Assembly: GCA_963722575.1 (NCBI GenBank)
Contig: CAVRNR010000003.1
Span: forward strand, 62,001-126,000
DNA: 64,000 nt
Direction: 5' to 3'
Origin: Fen-178 sp963722575
GTDB taxonomy: Bacteria; Acidobacteriota; Terriglobia; Bryobacterales; Bryobacteraceae
Below, piece by piece: positions 26,422 through 34,971 of the stretch (its first letter is position 1; the number at the start of each line of letters is the position of its first letter). Under the pieces are notes generated by a model. It was not told where the DNA came from, did no database searches, and was given only the letters and a program-made list of their open reading frames with translations. The position numbers were made by a program, and so were the translations under genes.

Positions 26422-28500
26422 TTACTCGCCCAACAGCTCACGCACCAGCGCCGGCGCGTTGTAAAGCTTGCGCAGCGCTTCGGTCATGGCCGCGGTGTGG
26501 ACGGCCACCGTGCGGTTGGCGGCGCCGTCGTAGACGAAGTCGCCGATCAGAGATTCGATGTTGCCGTCGAAGACCAGGCCAACGATCTCGCCCTTGGCGT
26601 TGATCACCGGCGAGCCCGAGTTGCCGCCGACCACGTCGTTGGTGGTGACGAAGTCGAGCGGGGTTGCCAGGTCCAGCTTGCCGCGGCCCTCCGTGTAACG
26701 CGACGGCAGGGCGAACGGCCCTTGGAGATCGAAGCCCAGCGCCCGGTTATAGAGCCCGTAGAACGTGGTCTTGTACGGCGCTTTGGTGCCGTTCATGGGA
26801 TAGCCTTGCACCTGGCCGTAGGAGAGCCGCAGCGTGAACGTGGCATCGGGATAGGCGCTCTTGCCATAGACCGCGAAGCGCGCCCTGCCGAGCTGCTCGC
26901 CGGCCTGCTGCAACACGCTCGAAACGTTGTCCTCGGACCACTTGATCATCTCGCGCCGCATGGGATCGAGCCGGCGCGCCAGCACGATCATGGGGTCGTC
27001 CGAGGCCGCCACCGCCGCTTCGCCGCCAGCCACCAGCTTTCGGCGCAGGGCGGGGTCCGCCAGTTTCGTGCCGTTCACCAGCGCCGCGGCGGCTTGCTTG
27101 GGGGTGCGCCCGTCCAGCACGATTCTGAGGTATGGATCGTTGGGGCCAAGCTCGGCCAGCGACTCCTCCAGCGAGCCGGCCAGACGCGCAATCTCAAACG
27201 CCGGATAGAGGGGCGCCGGCGAAAACATGCGATACCTCAGCGAACCCAGTTGCGACTCGTGATAGCCCTCGAGCCGCTCGCCATCCGGCTTCTTCACCTC
27301 GGCCACATACTGCACGATCTCCATCGCAATGGTGGCGAATTGCGAGTTTACCCCGCGGAAGAGATCTTCCTTGAAGCGGGTAGCCTCCTTCTTCCCGGCT
27401 GCGGCGATGGCGTCCCAGGCGCCGCCATACGCGGCCTTCCACTGGGCGTTGCCGATCACCTTGGCCTGGAACTCTTCCTCCTCCTGGCGCTGCTTGGCCA
27501 TGATGGCGGCGTCCAGCAGTCCCTTGTAGCGGCCCTCCGAGAGCTTCAAGCTGTTCTCGAGGCCGAAGATCATGGTGGCCGCCTCGCGGGCCTGCTCGGA
27601 GCCCAGCGCCGAGTACTGGTTCAGCACCGCGATGCGGCGCTTGAGAACCTGGATGGTGGCCGGCTCGCTCACGTCGCGCAGAAACTCGAGTTGCGCCATG
27701 GTATCCGCCCGCGCCGTCGAACCGGGATTGCCGGCGACGAACACCAGTTCGTTGTCGGCGGCGCCCTGGGGGTTCCATTTCAGATAGTCCTTGGTATCGA
27801 GGGGCTTGCCGTTCTCATAGACGCGGAACAACGCCATGTCGAGGTCGTAGCGCGGATACGTGAAGTTGTCGGGATCGCCGCCGAAGAACGCGATCTGCTC
27901 CTCGGGCGCAAAGACTATCCGCACATCGTTGTATTTCTTGTATCGGTAGAGCCAGTATTCCCCGCCGTGATACAGCGTCACGACATCGGAGCGGAGGCCG
28001 GTCTTCTGCTGGCTCTCGCGCTCGATATCGGCGATCGCCGCCTTGCGCGCGGCAAATTCTTCCTCGGCCGTTTTCGCGGTTTTGAGCGCCGCGACCACGC
28101 GCGCGGTGACGTTCTCCATGGAAACCAGCACGTCGACTTCGAGGTCGGGCGACTTCATCTCCTGGCCGGGCGTGGCCGCGTAGAACCCGTCCTGGATGTA
28201 ATCGTGCTCCTTGGTCGAGTTCTTTTGCAACTGGCCGCGCGCCACGTGATGATTGGTCAGCAGCAGGCCGTGCGCGCTGACGAACGATCCCGATCCGCCG
28301 TCGTTCAAGCGAACCGAAGAGAGGCGGACATGATCGAGCCACTCCTTCGTCGGGGTGAAGTGATACTTCTCCTGCAACTGTTTGAGCGGCGGATTATCGA
28401 AGGTCCACATGCCCTCGTCGGCGCGGGAAGGTACGCCGGCCAGGAACGCGCCGCACGCCACCAGGGCGGCCAGGGACCGGAGAGAGTAAAGTCGATTCAT
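26422..28500 (-). CDS. S46-family dipeptidyl-peptidase
   Basis: Exported serine exopeptidase of the DPP7/DPP11 family, 692 residues, normal size. Signal peptide LAALVACGAFLAGVPSRA is followed by DEGMWTFDNPP, the standard mature N-terminus of S46 enzymes, whose buried amino end binds the substrate amino group. The catalytic triad is visible: His85 in LTNHHVARGQ, Asp in YPRYDLDMALFRV, and Ser628 in VVGGNSGSPVINAKG. The helical cap spans about residues 280-520. It removes N-terminal dipeptides in the periplasm, consistent with a protein-scavenging lifestyle. The start lies 27 bases from the family 2 repeat copy d, so the repeat sits in its leader or promoter. Confidence 0.92.
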   Translation of the reverse strand: MNRLYSLRSLAALVACGAFLAGVPSRADEGMWTFDNPPLKQLQEKYHFTPTKEWLDHVRLSSVRLNDGGSGSFVSAHGLLLTNHHVARGQLQKNSTKEHDYIQDGFYAATPGQEMKSPDLEVDVLVSMENVTARVVAALKTAKTAEEEFAARKAAIADIERESQQKTGLRSDVVTLYHGGEYWLYRYKKYNDVRIVFAPEEQIAFFGGDPDNFTYPRYDLDMALFRVYENGKPLDTKDYLKWNPQGAADNELVFVAGNPGSTARADTMAQLEFLRDVSEPATIQVLKRRIAVLNQYSALGSEQAREAATMIFGLENSLKLSEGRYKGLLDAAIMAKQRQEEEEFQAKVIGNAQWKAAYGGAWDAIAAAGKKEATRFKEDLFRGVNSQFATIAMEIVQYVAEVKKPDGERLEGYHESQLGSLRYRMFSPAPLYPAFEIARLAGSLEESLAELGPNDPYLRIVLDGRTPKQAAAALVNGTKLADPALRRKLVAGGEAAVAASDDPMIVLARRLDPMRREMIKWSEDNVSSVLQQAGEQLGRARFAVYGKSAYPDATFTLRLSYGQVQGYPMNGTKAPYKTTFYGLYNRALGFDLQGPFALPSRYTEGRGKLDLATPLDFVTTNDVVGGNSGSPVINAKGEIVGLVFDGNIESLIGDFVYDGAANRTVAVHTAAMTEALRKLYNAPALVRELLGE

Positions 28501-28527
28501 TGAAAGAGGCTCCCAACCCCTTCATAG

Positions 28528-28617
28528 TAGCGCCGGCGATCTTGTCGCCGGTGGTTTTTCCAGACTGGAACGCACCGGCGGTGAGACCCGCATGGGGCGT
28601 TCCGCCGCCGGCGCTAC
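28528..28617. repeat. REP-like inverted pair, family 2, copy d
   Basis: GTAG head at 28527-28530 and CTAC at 28614-28617 with GC-rich hairpins. The right arm contains a variant loop including CGCCCCATGCGGG. It lies between two divergent genes (S46 peptidase and PilZ protein), unlike most copies, which lie behind genes. Confidence 0.75.
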
Positions 28618-28711
28618 ATGGAACGTAGCACCGCTGGTACTTCCCTTGGTTATGAACTTGCCAGTCCGGCGCTGGAACCTCTAGTGCTTGTTCCCATCCC
28701 GCCGACAGCCG

Positions 28712-29212
28712 ATGATAGAATCGATGGCGCGGGTCACTCCATCCACGAATTGCCGGGCCTTCAGGGCTTCCAGCCTGCTGAAGCGCGGTCTCCGGGCCGC
28801 CGCCGATTGCATACGACCGGACAATCCGCCGCCGGCGCACAACGACCGTCGTGCCGAACCCAGACTGAAGGTCGTTTTCGACGTCAGTGTCTCCGGCGAG
28901 TTCGGCTCGCGCGGGGCTCGCGGACTGGACCTCCACAACTCCGGCGCCTTGATCCTGGCCACGCGGCCGTTGGCGCCCGAGTCGATGGTTTTCGTCCATT
29001 TGAAGAGTTTCGGGCTGATGGGTTTTGCGAAAGTCCGGCACTGCACCAAGCGCGGGGTGAACCGCTATGCCATCGGAGTGGAGTTCCCCAAGCCGCTGAT
29101 GAGGGACGAGATAGGCACCTGGGAGTTCCACCGCATTCGCCAGACCGACACCGGATGGTCGGTGGAACTGGAGACTTCCATGAACCTCGGCACGACCGCT
29201 CGCGCCGCGTAG
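28712..29212 (+). CDS. PilZ-domain protein
   Basis: About 166 residues from the ATG at 28712; a TTG at 28688 or the ATG at 28724 are alternatives. The PilZ cyclic-di-GMP-binding motifs are present: an arginine pair in NDRRAEPRLKVVF and LDLHNSGALIL as the D/NxSxxG element, followed by YAIGVEFPKP. The N-terminal 50 residues are basic and unstructured, and no catalytic domain follows, so it is an adaptor-type receptor. Binding of c-di-GMP is inferred from the motifs. The stop TAG (29210-29212) is part of a repeat head. Confidence 0.75.
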   Translation: MIESMARVTPSTNCRAFRASSLLKRGLRAAADCIRPDNPPPAHNDRRAEPRLKVVFDVSVSGEFGSRGARGLDLHNSGALILATRPLAPESMVFVHLKSFGLMGFAKVRHCTKRGVNRYAIGVEFPKPLMRDEIGTWEFHRIRQTDTGWSVELETSMNLGTTARAA

Positions 29213-29233
29213 GGGCCGGGCATGCGCGGCCCG
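29209..29233. repeat. REP-like palindrome, family 3, overlapping a stop codon
   Basis: GTAG at 29209-29212 followed by GGGCCGGGC-AT-GCGCGGCCC (one mismatch). The TAG is the stop codon of the PilZ gene, and the right side touches the end of the convergent gene at 29234. Confidence 0.8.
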
Positions 29234-29959
29234 TCACGGTTTGCGGTGAAAGAACTTCTTCTGAAGGTCGGGCCAGAACTCCGAGGTGACGTTGCCGATG
29301 ACGCCGCCCAGCAGGCTGGTGTACAAGCGGCCGGCCATCACCGTGCCTCTGACGCTGGCGGAAGGATAGTAAAGATTCGACGCCGCGATCCCCATCATCA
29401 TGCCGCCCACGCCGGAAGAATTGAAGGCTGAGCGGCCGGAGTCGGTCCGCGCGACGGCAAGCCGGCTGACTGAGTAGGCCAGACGCTTCAGGACCCCGCT
29501 CGCAGGCCCCTTGCGGTAATACCGGGGATCCTGGTGCAACAGGTTGGCCAGCAGGCCCGCGCTGAAGAAGTTCTGCGTCCCGAAATCGGCGAAGGCGGCG
29601 CCCACCCGCTCGCCGTATGCCGCGCCGCCCTCCCCGTACTTCGGAGTCTGGTCGCCCCTTTGCGAAAACCTCGCTGCCATCACAACGCTGGCGAAATTGA
29701 ACGGGTCGACGGTCTCTTTCCAGACCAGGTCCCACTTCTGTTTGGGGGTGAGCGGCGCAACCGGGATGCTCGAATCCCGCACGGTTTGGTAATCCGGCAT
29801 GACCCAGAGAATCCGTTCTTCGTTGAAGGGTTCTGCCGGAACAACGTTTGCCGCTGGCGATTCGCTCGAATCGGCCGGAGCCTGTGCCCGCGCGCCGAAG
29901 CCGGCCAGCAAGCAACCCACAACCGCCGCCGCGACGCTTCGTCCCGCAATTACACGCAT
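29234..29959 (-). CDS. exported protein of unknown function
   Basis: 241 residues from the ATG at 29959, opening a signal peptide (VAAAVVGCLLAGFGARAQ). The mature protein starts with an acidic serine/alanine linker, then ILWVMPDYQTVRDSS, LTPKQKWDLVWKETVDPFNF and an alanine/glycine-rich region with several amphipathic helices (ASVVMAARFS; GLLANLLHQDPRYYRKG; GVGGMMMGIAASNLYYP). I recall similar proteins only as conserved hypotheticals in Acidobacteria. Glycine-rich helices ending in short hydrophobic runs suggest membrane association. No catalytic motif is visible. Confidence 0.6.
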   Translation of the reverse strand: MRVIAGRSVAAAVVGCLLAGFGARAQAPADSSESPAANVVPAEPFNEERILWVMPDYQTVRDSSIPVAPLTPKQKWDLVWKETVDPFNFASVVMAARFSQRGDQTPKYGEGGAAYGERVGAAFADFGTQNFFSAGLLANLLHQDPRYYRKGPASGVLKRLAYSVSRLAVARTDSGRSAFNSSGVGGMMMGIAASNLYYPSASVRGTVMAGRLYTSLLGGVIGNVTSEFWPDLQKKFFHRKP

Positions 29960-30074
29960 CCCCCAGTACGATCGGCAGACCACGCGAAAGAGATGACGCC
30001 AGCGTGCGAACCCGCCGTTACCCCATGACTCGAAAGGGCCATCCGGCCCCTGGCCCCCGGCCCCCGGCCCCCGG

Positions 30075-31787
30075 CTACGGCCCGGAGATGCGCACCAACC
30101 TGGGCGGCCGGGCATCTGGTTCCACCAGCCAAACGGCCCGGCCGGGATAGTAGCGTTCCAGTTTCTGGTCTTCGTCCGCGCCCAGGTCCAGGGCCCAGAC
30201 CACCGGGGCGCCGTCAATGTCGGCGGCATTATGGACCCACTCGCGAAACACGTGTTGCGGGCCATAACGAACGAACACCAGTTGCTTGCCGGGAGCCGCA
30301 GCCAGGCGCTGGTCGATGGAAATCCGCCCTTCCGGGTCGCCATAGTCGATAAGGTCCCAGGTCTCGTAGCGCCCCATCGACAGCAACATGTTGTCACTGC
30401 CAAACAAGTGGATGCCATACCAGAAAAGGAAGTGCGCGGCACAGAGGAATACCAGCAGCCGGGCCGCGAACTGGCCCACCAGGAATGCCCGGACCTTCAA
30501 CCGGCTCAGCCGCTCCAGACCCGTCACGGCGATGAGCACCAGCAGGCACGTGGCGGCGGCGACGTATTGGGGGAAGAAGTACGGATAGAAATTGGTCCCG
30601 AGACCGAAAATCAGCAGAGTGATCAGAACCCAGGCAAATCGGTACTCCCGGAGGGACACAAGAAAGGCCGGCAGAGCCAGGTAAAGCGGCGCCAGAAGGA
30701 AGAAGCGCAAGAAGAGCGCGCGGTCCCCCAGACGCTCGAAATACTTGGCCGGCGTGTCGGCGTCTTCCCCATGCACTTCCGCTTGTCCTTCATAGGTGAG
30801 CCGTTGTTGCGCGGTCAGCTCCCGGTGAGGCGTTGGATTGGGCTGGAAAGTGAAAGTGGTGGGCACGCCGTATTGATAGCGGCTGAGGGCATAGGGGATG
30901 GTGGTCCAACTACCGGTGACCTCGCGGTTCTGGAGCAGCGTCAGGCCGATGGCCGGCAGCACCACCAGCGCCGCCACCGCCGCCGCTTTCAACAGTCTGC
31001 TCCGTTGGCTGGGTTCGCCGAGCGCCGGCAGAAAGAACAGGATCACGCTCAAGAGCAGAAAAATGGATTCATACGGCCGGGTGAGCAGATGGATCGCCAG
31101 GCCGAGGCCCAACCAGACCGCGTCGCGCGTGCGGGGCTGGTTGCGCAGCCGGGGCAGCGCCCCAAACACGAGGCAGCCGGCCGTAGCGGCGACTGCGCCG
31201 CCCCAATAGATGTTCATCCACTCACTGAGAGGACCGAATTCCATTACGGCCACGAGGCCTCCCACCAGCGCCCACCCCGGAGTGGTCCAGCCCCGCAGCA
31301 TCCAATAGCACAGCGAGCAGAGGGCCGCCACGGAAAGAACCACGCCGGCCCAGGGATGGCCGAAGATCGTCCACCCGAGCGCCAGCGCCAGACCTTGGCC
31401 GAGCGGATAGATGGAGCTGTAACTGGGATCCTGGATGACAAAGACCGTTTCGAAGAACCGGGCGAGCGCATGCGGCGGATTGGCCAGGCGGAAGTGCCGC
31501 AAGGTGTCGGCGAGAAGCAGGTAGCTGAAGCTGTCGGCGCCGGCCGGCGTGGGAACGGGGTGCCGCGTGAGGAGCAACAGCCGGAGCGCCACGGGCAGGG
31601 CCGCCAGCAGCAGCATCGACCAGCCGGTATGGGCCGCCAGCCTTTGAAAGGCAGGCTCAACGCGCGCCCGCAGCAGCACGAGTGAAACCAGCAGGGCCGC
31701 CAGCGCGAACTCGATGAAGTCGCCGGCGCCGAAGCCGATCGGATTATGCAGCGGCAGAAAAGAGCGGAAAAAGTCGAAGAGAAACAT
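30075..31787 (-). CDS. polytopic membrane glycosyltransferase-like protein (GT-C/GT39 type)
   Basis: 570 residues with about ten transmembrane segments, for example FALAALLVSLVLLRA, MLLLAALPVALRLLLL, WAGVVLSVAALCSLCYW and FAWVLITLLIFGLGTNFYPYFF. The extracytoplasmic loop GADSFSYLLLADTLRHFRLANP after the first pair of helices and the loop before IYWGGAVAATAG fit the GT-C fold of lipid-linked-sugar mannosyltransferases. A C-terminal soluble domain of about 120 residues follows (GKQLVFVRYGPQHVFREWVH). The expected catalytic DE or DD pair is not obvious, so the transferase activity is inferred from topology only. It is co-directional with the unknown exported gene, 115 bases before it. Confidence 0.65.
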   Translation of the reverse strand: MFLFDFFRSFLPLHNPIGFGAGDFIEFALAALLVSLVLLRARVEPAFQRLAAHTGWSMLLLAALPVALRLLLLTRHPVPTPAGADSFSYLLLADTLRHFRLANPPHALARFFETVFVIQDPSYSSIYPLGQGLALALGWTIFGHPWAGVVLSVAALCSLCYWMLRGWTTPGWALVGGLVAVMEFGPLSEWMNIYWGGAVAATAGCLVFGALPRLRNQPRTRDAVWLGLGLAIHLLTRPYESIFLLLSVILFFLPALGEPSQRSRLLKAAAVAALVVLPAIGLTLLQNREVTGSWTTIPYALSRYQYGVPTTFTFQPNPTPHRELTAQQRLTYEGQAEVHGEDADTPAKYFERLGDRALFLRFFLLAPLYLALPAFLVSLREYRFAWVLITLLIFGLGTNFYPYFFPQYVAAATCLLVLIAVTGLERLSRLKVRAFLVGQFAARLLVFLCAAHFLFWYGIHLFGSDNMLLSMGRYETWDLIDYGDPEGRISIDQRLAAAPGKQLVFVRYGPQHVFREWVHNAADIDGAPVVWALDLGADEDQKLERYYPGRAVWLVEPDARPPRLVRISGP

Positions 31788-31885
31788 GCCAGCCCGGAGT
31801 CCGAATTCCTAATATACTAGGCCCGGTATGATTCGATCCGTGCCAAACATGGCGCCCTTACTATTCGCCGGGCAACCGCCCCTCA

Positions 31886-32113
31886 TTAGCCGGCCTGCTT
31901 CTTCGACTCCGGCCGGCTCCCGTTCCGTTCGTTCAGCGCTTGCCTGAGCGGGGTCCTGATTACGGCTTGCCGGCTGACGTTGAGGCGGGCGGCCCGCTCA
32001 TCCAGTTCCCGCAACAGGCCGTGGGTCAGGTCTACGTTGACGCGGCGAACCGGTCTGACCACGGTGAACTTGTTGGTGAAGTACGCGGAAACATCTCCGC
32101 CCCGCGATGGCAT
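31886..32113 (-). CDS. CopG/BrnA-like antitoxin, probably truncated
   Basis: About 75 residues from the ATG at 32113. The C-terminal ribbon-helix-helix region is clear: FTNKFTVVRPVRRVNVDLTH is the DNA-binding strand and LLRELDERAARLNVSRQAVI the two helices. A proline (RTPLRQAL) interrupts the second helix where homologues have a hydrophobic residue. Family members are autorepressors paired with a RelE/BrnT-type toxin. No toxin frame is found on either side, and upstream sequence changes abruptly into an ISL3 transposase fragment, so this is likely a remnant. Confidence 0.55.
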   Translation of the reverse strand: MPSRGGDVSAYFTNKFTVVRPVRRVNVDLTHGLLRELDERAARLNVSRQAVIRTPLRQALNERNGSRPESKKQAG

Positions 32114-32149
32114 CTCCGCAATCGCGTCGGTCGCGGCGGCACCACCCGA

Positions 32150-32310
32150 TGGCACGAACGGGTATCCAGGCGCCGCCATTGCCGCTCCGGCTGATGGTCG
32201 TGCAGCTTGCACGGGGCAGCGCACTCCGGACACGGCCAATCGGTCATGTCATGGTGTGCCAGCCGAACGTGGATCTCTCCAACCTCCAGCTTCAGTTCCA
32301 CCGACTCCAC
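32150..32310 (-). pseudogene. ISL3-family transposase, N-terminal fragment
   Basis: From the ATG at 32310 the minus strand encodes VELKLEVGEIHVRLAHHDMT and WPCPECAAPCKLHDHQPERQ, the zinc-finger N-terminus of an ISL3-type transposase. Similarity ends after WRRLDTRSCH, where the frame runs into the antitoxin region. The catalytic DDE domain is missing. Confidence 0.7.
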
Positions 32311-32320
32311 CGGACCAGGG

Positions 32321-32472
32321 TACCTCTGGGTGTGGTTGAAGCCGTGAACGGGAATATCAAATCACTGCTGCGCCGCGGTCGTGGCTACAAGAACCCGCAC
32401 TACCTGCCGCTGAAGGCCCAGCGCATGGCCGCGACCAGGACCGAATTCGTGGTTTTCAAGAAAGCAGCCTAA
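32321..32472 (+). pseudogene. ISL3-family transposase, C-terminal fragment
   Basis: On the opposite strand, directly beside the N-terminal fragment, the frame encodes VVEAVNGNIKSLLRRGRGYK and LPLKAQRMAATRTEFVVFKK, the last 50 or so residues of an ISL3 transposase, including the terminal glutamate region. The two fragments are back to back, so the element was broken by an inversion plus deletion. The sequence after the stop (GGTTCTCCGCGG on the minus strand near 32495-32506) may be the element's terminal repeat. Confidence 0.7.
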
Positions 32473-32577
32473 AATGCGGGTCCCATCGAATTCCCGCGGA
32501 GAACCGGAACAGAACAATCGACATAGGGAACGCCACGCTTTTCCCCCGCATCTTGCGCGACCAGTTGCTTTCCACAA

Positions 32578-32781
32578 TCAGCAATACGAAGTCAGACAGG
32601 CCGAGTGTAACAGGGCGGAGAGCGAGCACCCACCCCCAATGCAAACGGGCGGCTCGACAGCTCGACGTTTTTCGCTTATCTCCGCGGAGGACGTCTCCAT
32701 CGTCTTCCGTGAGAAATCATATCCACAGTCGCACCGGCCTGCCGACTCTGGGTTTATCAAGCCGCAATTGGGGCAATGCAT
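32578..32781 (-). pseudogene. zinc-ribbon protein fragment
   Basis: 67 residues starting MHCPNCGLINPESAGRCDCG then YDFSRKTMET, a four-cysteine zinc ribbon seen at the start of small membrane proteins. The usual following membrane helices are absent in frame. A neighbouring minus-strand frame (about 32620-32500) is hydrophobic (LGLSDFVLLIVE), suggesting that a frameshift near 32640 separated the two halves. Confidence 0.45.
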
Positions 32782-33211
32782 GGCGCCGTTCCGCCACTTG
32801 AGAATCTGACATCGATTCCACGTGCAATAAGACCACCACCGGATCTGAAACCGCCGATTCTCCCAAGACTGGCGGCCCGGTTCAGCCCGAATCCACTGCC
32901 AGCGTCCGGCCGCCCCATACCGGCCGTGAGGATTCCAAACGGCCGGCGGCTGGCCCTTCCGTACACATGACCGGATAGTGCCGGCGAGCCGGGCAAGCGA
33001 TCGATTCCGGTGTAGCAACCCGGCAACGGGTATCAGCCCCCTTTTCTCACAAAGGGTCAATTTTGAGACGACGCGCGAAGCCCGTAGAATCAGGCCTTCC
33101 AGCATCGCAAAAGTCGGTCTCAAAACTGCTGGCAAAACATGGCTTATGGCGCGCCGCATTGACGCGCCCGGCGCTCAATCTCTCGATCGAGCATGATCCG
33201 CAAACGCGACA
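32782..33211. other. 430-base region without recognisable gene
   Basis: Several open frames exist on both strands, but none has protein-like composition or known motifs. It lies between the zinc-ribbon fragment and the deoC-like gene and completes the decayed stretch 31886-33211. Confidence 0.5.
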
Positions 33212-33931
33212 TCATGAGCCCGGAGCCGTTGCCGCCGCCAGCCGGGCCTTCCATTCCTCCAGAATCGCCGCCGTCGAATCCGTGCCCACGCGCGAACATC
33301 CCGCGGCGTAGGCTCCCAGCACCTGGTCCAGTGTGCGCAGGCCCGCCGCCTTGATCCCAATCTCCTCCGGCAGGTGCTTCCGCAAAAGCCGCACGTCCTC
33401 GATGGTCGCTGCCGTGGGTGCGAATCCCGTCGCCGTCTGCACGAAATCCACTTCCGCGCGCGCCGCCGACCGGCAGGCAACAATCTTCAGCTCGTCCGTG
33501 AGATAGGCAGTCTCCAGGATCACCTTGAGGACGGCGCCTTCCTTGTGGCACAACTCGGACATTTGGAGCAGCTCTATCTGGACGTGCTGGAATTCCCTGG
33601 AAAGCAGTTTGGAGATGGCCACCACCATGTCGATCTCTTTCGCGCCGCGCCGCAGCAGGTCGCGCGTCTCATAGAGTTTGGTGGCGGTATTCCCGGACCC
33701 GTGCGGAAAGCTGCAAACGCTGGCGGGCCGGACCGGGCTGCCCTCCAGTGTGCGCACCGCCATCTCGATGTCGCACGGCCGCACGGTCGCCGACGCGACG
33801 TGGCAGCGTTTCGCCAGTTCCAGCCCTTCCATTACCTGCACGCCGGTAAGCCCGGGCCGCAGCAGCGCGTGGTCGATCATCCGGGCGATATCCTGGAAGC
33901 TGGCCAGCGGGGGACGGACGAGTGGCTCCAT
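33212..33931 (-). CDS. DeoC-like (deoxyribose-phosphate aldolase family) protein lacking the Schiff-base lysine
   Basis: 239 residues from the ATG at 33931, a normal length for DeoC. The TIM-barrel landmarks are present: MIDHALLRPGLT, CHVASATVRPCDIEMAV, VCSFPHGSGNTATKLYET, AKEIDMVVAISKLL and VLKVILETAYLTDEL. In the catalytic strand, where the family has DFVKTSTGF, this protein reads DFVQTATGF: Q165 (codon CAG, 33437-33439) replaces the Schiff-base lysine (K167 in E. coli). The second lysine is kept in GIKAAGLRTL, though one glycine of KAxGG is missing. Aldolase activity by the usual mechanism is therefore unlikely. It is the last gene after tolQ-R-A-B-pal-cpoB, 38 bases behind cpoB, and may share their transcript. 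Confidence 0.85.
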   Translation of the reverse strand: MEPLVRPPLASFQDIARMIDHALLRPGLTGVQVMEGLELAKRCHVASATVRPCDIEMAVRTLEGSPVRPASVCSFPHGSGNTATKLYETRDLLRRGAKEIDMVVAISKLLSREFQHVQIELLQMSELCHKEGAVLKVILETAYLTDELKIVACRSAARAEVDFVQTATGFAPTAATIEDVRLLRKHLPEEIGIKAAGLRTLDQVLGAYAAGCSRVGTDSTAAILEEWKARLAAATAPGS

Positions 33932-33969
33932 ACGGGACCAGTCTATCAAGGCGAAAGGGCGGCTATTCC

Positions 33970-34893
33970 TTACTGCTGCTTCTTGCTCCGCTTGGCAGCG
34001 CCCTTGGCAGGCGTGGACGCGCGCGGGCCGCAACTCAACCCCATGCCCTTCAACTGGTCGCAAGCCCTCTTGGACTGATCGAGGGTGGGGAAACGCTGGA
34101 TCAACTCCCGGTACTCCTGGGCGCCATCCGTGCGGCGGCCCATTTTCGTCAGGGCCAAACCCTTGTTATAGAGGGAGTCGGGGGTCTTGGTGTTGTCGGG
34201 GTACTTCTCCAGCACCATGTCAAACTCCTTCACGGCATTGTCGTAGTCGCCCTGGGAAGAATGGATGTACGCGATGTAATACTGCGCGTTCGGCGCCAGA
34301 TCGGTATTGCCATACCACTTCAGATAATCGGAAAACTCCTGGAGCGCCAGATCCAACTTGCCGCCGGACATGTCGCGCCGGGCGTTGGAGTAGAGATCGG
34401 TCGCGGAAATGGTAGGCGTTTCCGGCGCGGCGGATGCCCCACCTGGAGTGGTCTGAGCCGGTGGGGGCGGTGGCGGCGTCGAGAGGACCTTGATGGCGTT
34501 GCCCAGATCGGTCAACTGCGCCTGCAACTTCGACATGAGGCCGGTCACGTCTGAAACCGCCTGCTCCACCGTGCGCATGTCGTTGGACACCTGGTCCATG
34601 CGGGAAGAAAGCCCGACCACCGGTGCTACGACTTTGCTCTCAGTGTCCCGTATATTCTGCTGAAAGTTACTCTGAATCACGGCCACGGCCGTGTTCGCCT
34701 TGCTGGCATTATCGACGGCCTGTTGCACCAACACCTGCAACGCCGCAAACTTCTCATCCTGCGAGCGCTGCAAGTCCCTGACCTGCTGCTGCAATTGCGC
34801 CACATCGCGCTGCAATTCCTGTATTTCCTTGCTGGCCGCAAACGCCAGCGTGGGCGACGCAATCAGAACCCATACGCAAAGACGCGGGAACAT
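33970..34893 (-). CDS. cpoB: Tol-Pal system protein CpoB (YbgF)
   Basis: 307 residues from the ATG at 34893, preceded by AAGGAG at 8-base spacing (a TTG six bases further up is less likely). A signal peptide (CVWVLIASPTLAFAA) is followed by a long coiled coil (EIQELQRDVAQLQQQVRDLQ, trimerising in known CpoB), a linker with six consecutive prolines, and three TPR repeats in the C-terminal half (DLYSNARRDMSGGKLDLALQ; APNAQYYIAYIHSSQGDYDN; PDSLYNKGLALTKMGRRTDG). In E. coli CpoB coordinates outer-membrane constriction with peptidoglycan synthesis. The basic C-tail (KGAAKRSKKQQ) is unusual. It lies 78 bases behind pal. Confidence 0.88.
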   Translation of the reverse strand: MFPRLCVWVLIASPTLAFAASKEIQELQRDVAQLQQQVRDLQRSQDEKFAALQVLVQQAVDNASKANTAVAVIQSNFQQNIRDTESKVVAPVVGLSSRMDQVSNDMRTVEQAVSDVTGLMSKLQAQLTDLGNAIKVLSTPPPPPPAQTTPGGASAAPETPTISATDLYSNARRDMSGGKLDLALQEFSDYLKWYGNTDLAPNAQYYIAYIHSSQGDYDNAVKEFDMVLEKYPDNTKTPDSLYNKGLALTKMGRRTDGAQEYRELIQRFPTLDQSKRACDQLKGMGLSCGPRASTPAKGAAKRSKKQQ

Positions 34894-34971
34894 ATGCAAC
34901 TCTCCTTGCCTGCGGCGGGGAAACCATCTGCCCGTCCCCCCGCCGCCGTGTGCCTTGCCTCTGAAACTGCC

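Noticed and set aside
31886..32239. Complete BrnT-BrnA toxin-antitoxin pair
   Set aside because: Only the antitoxin-like ribbon-helix-helix is present; no toxin frame on either side.
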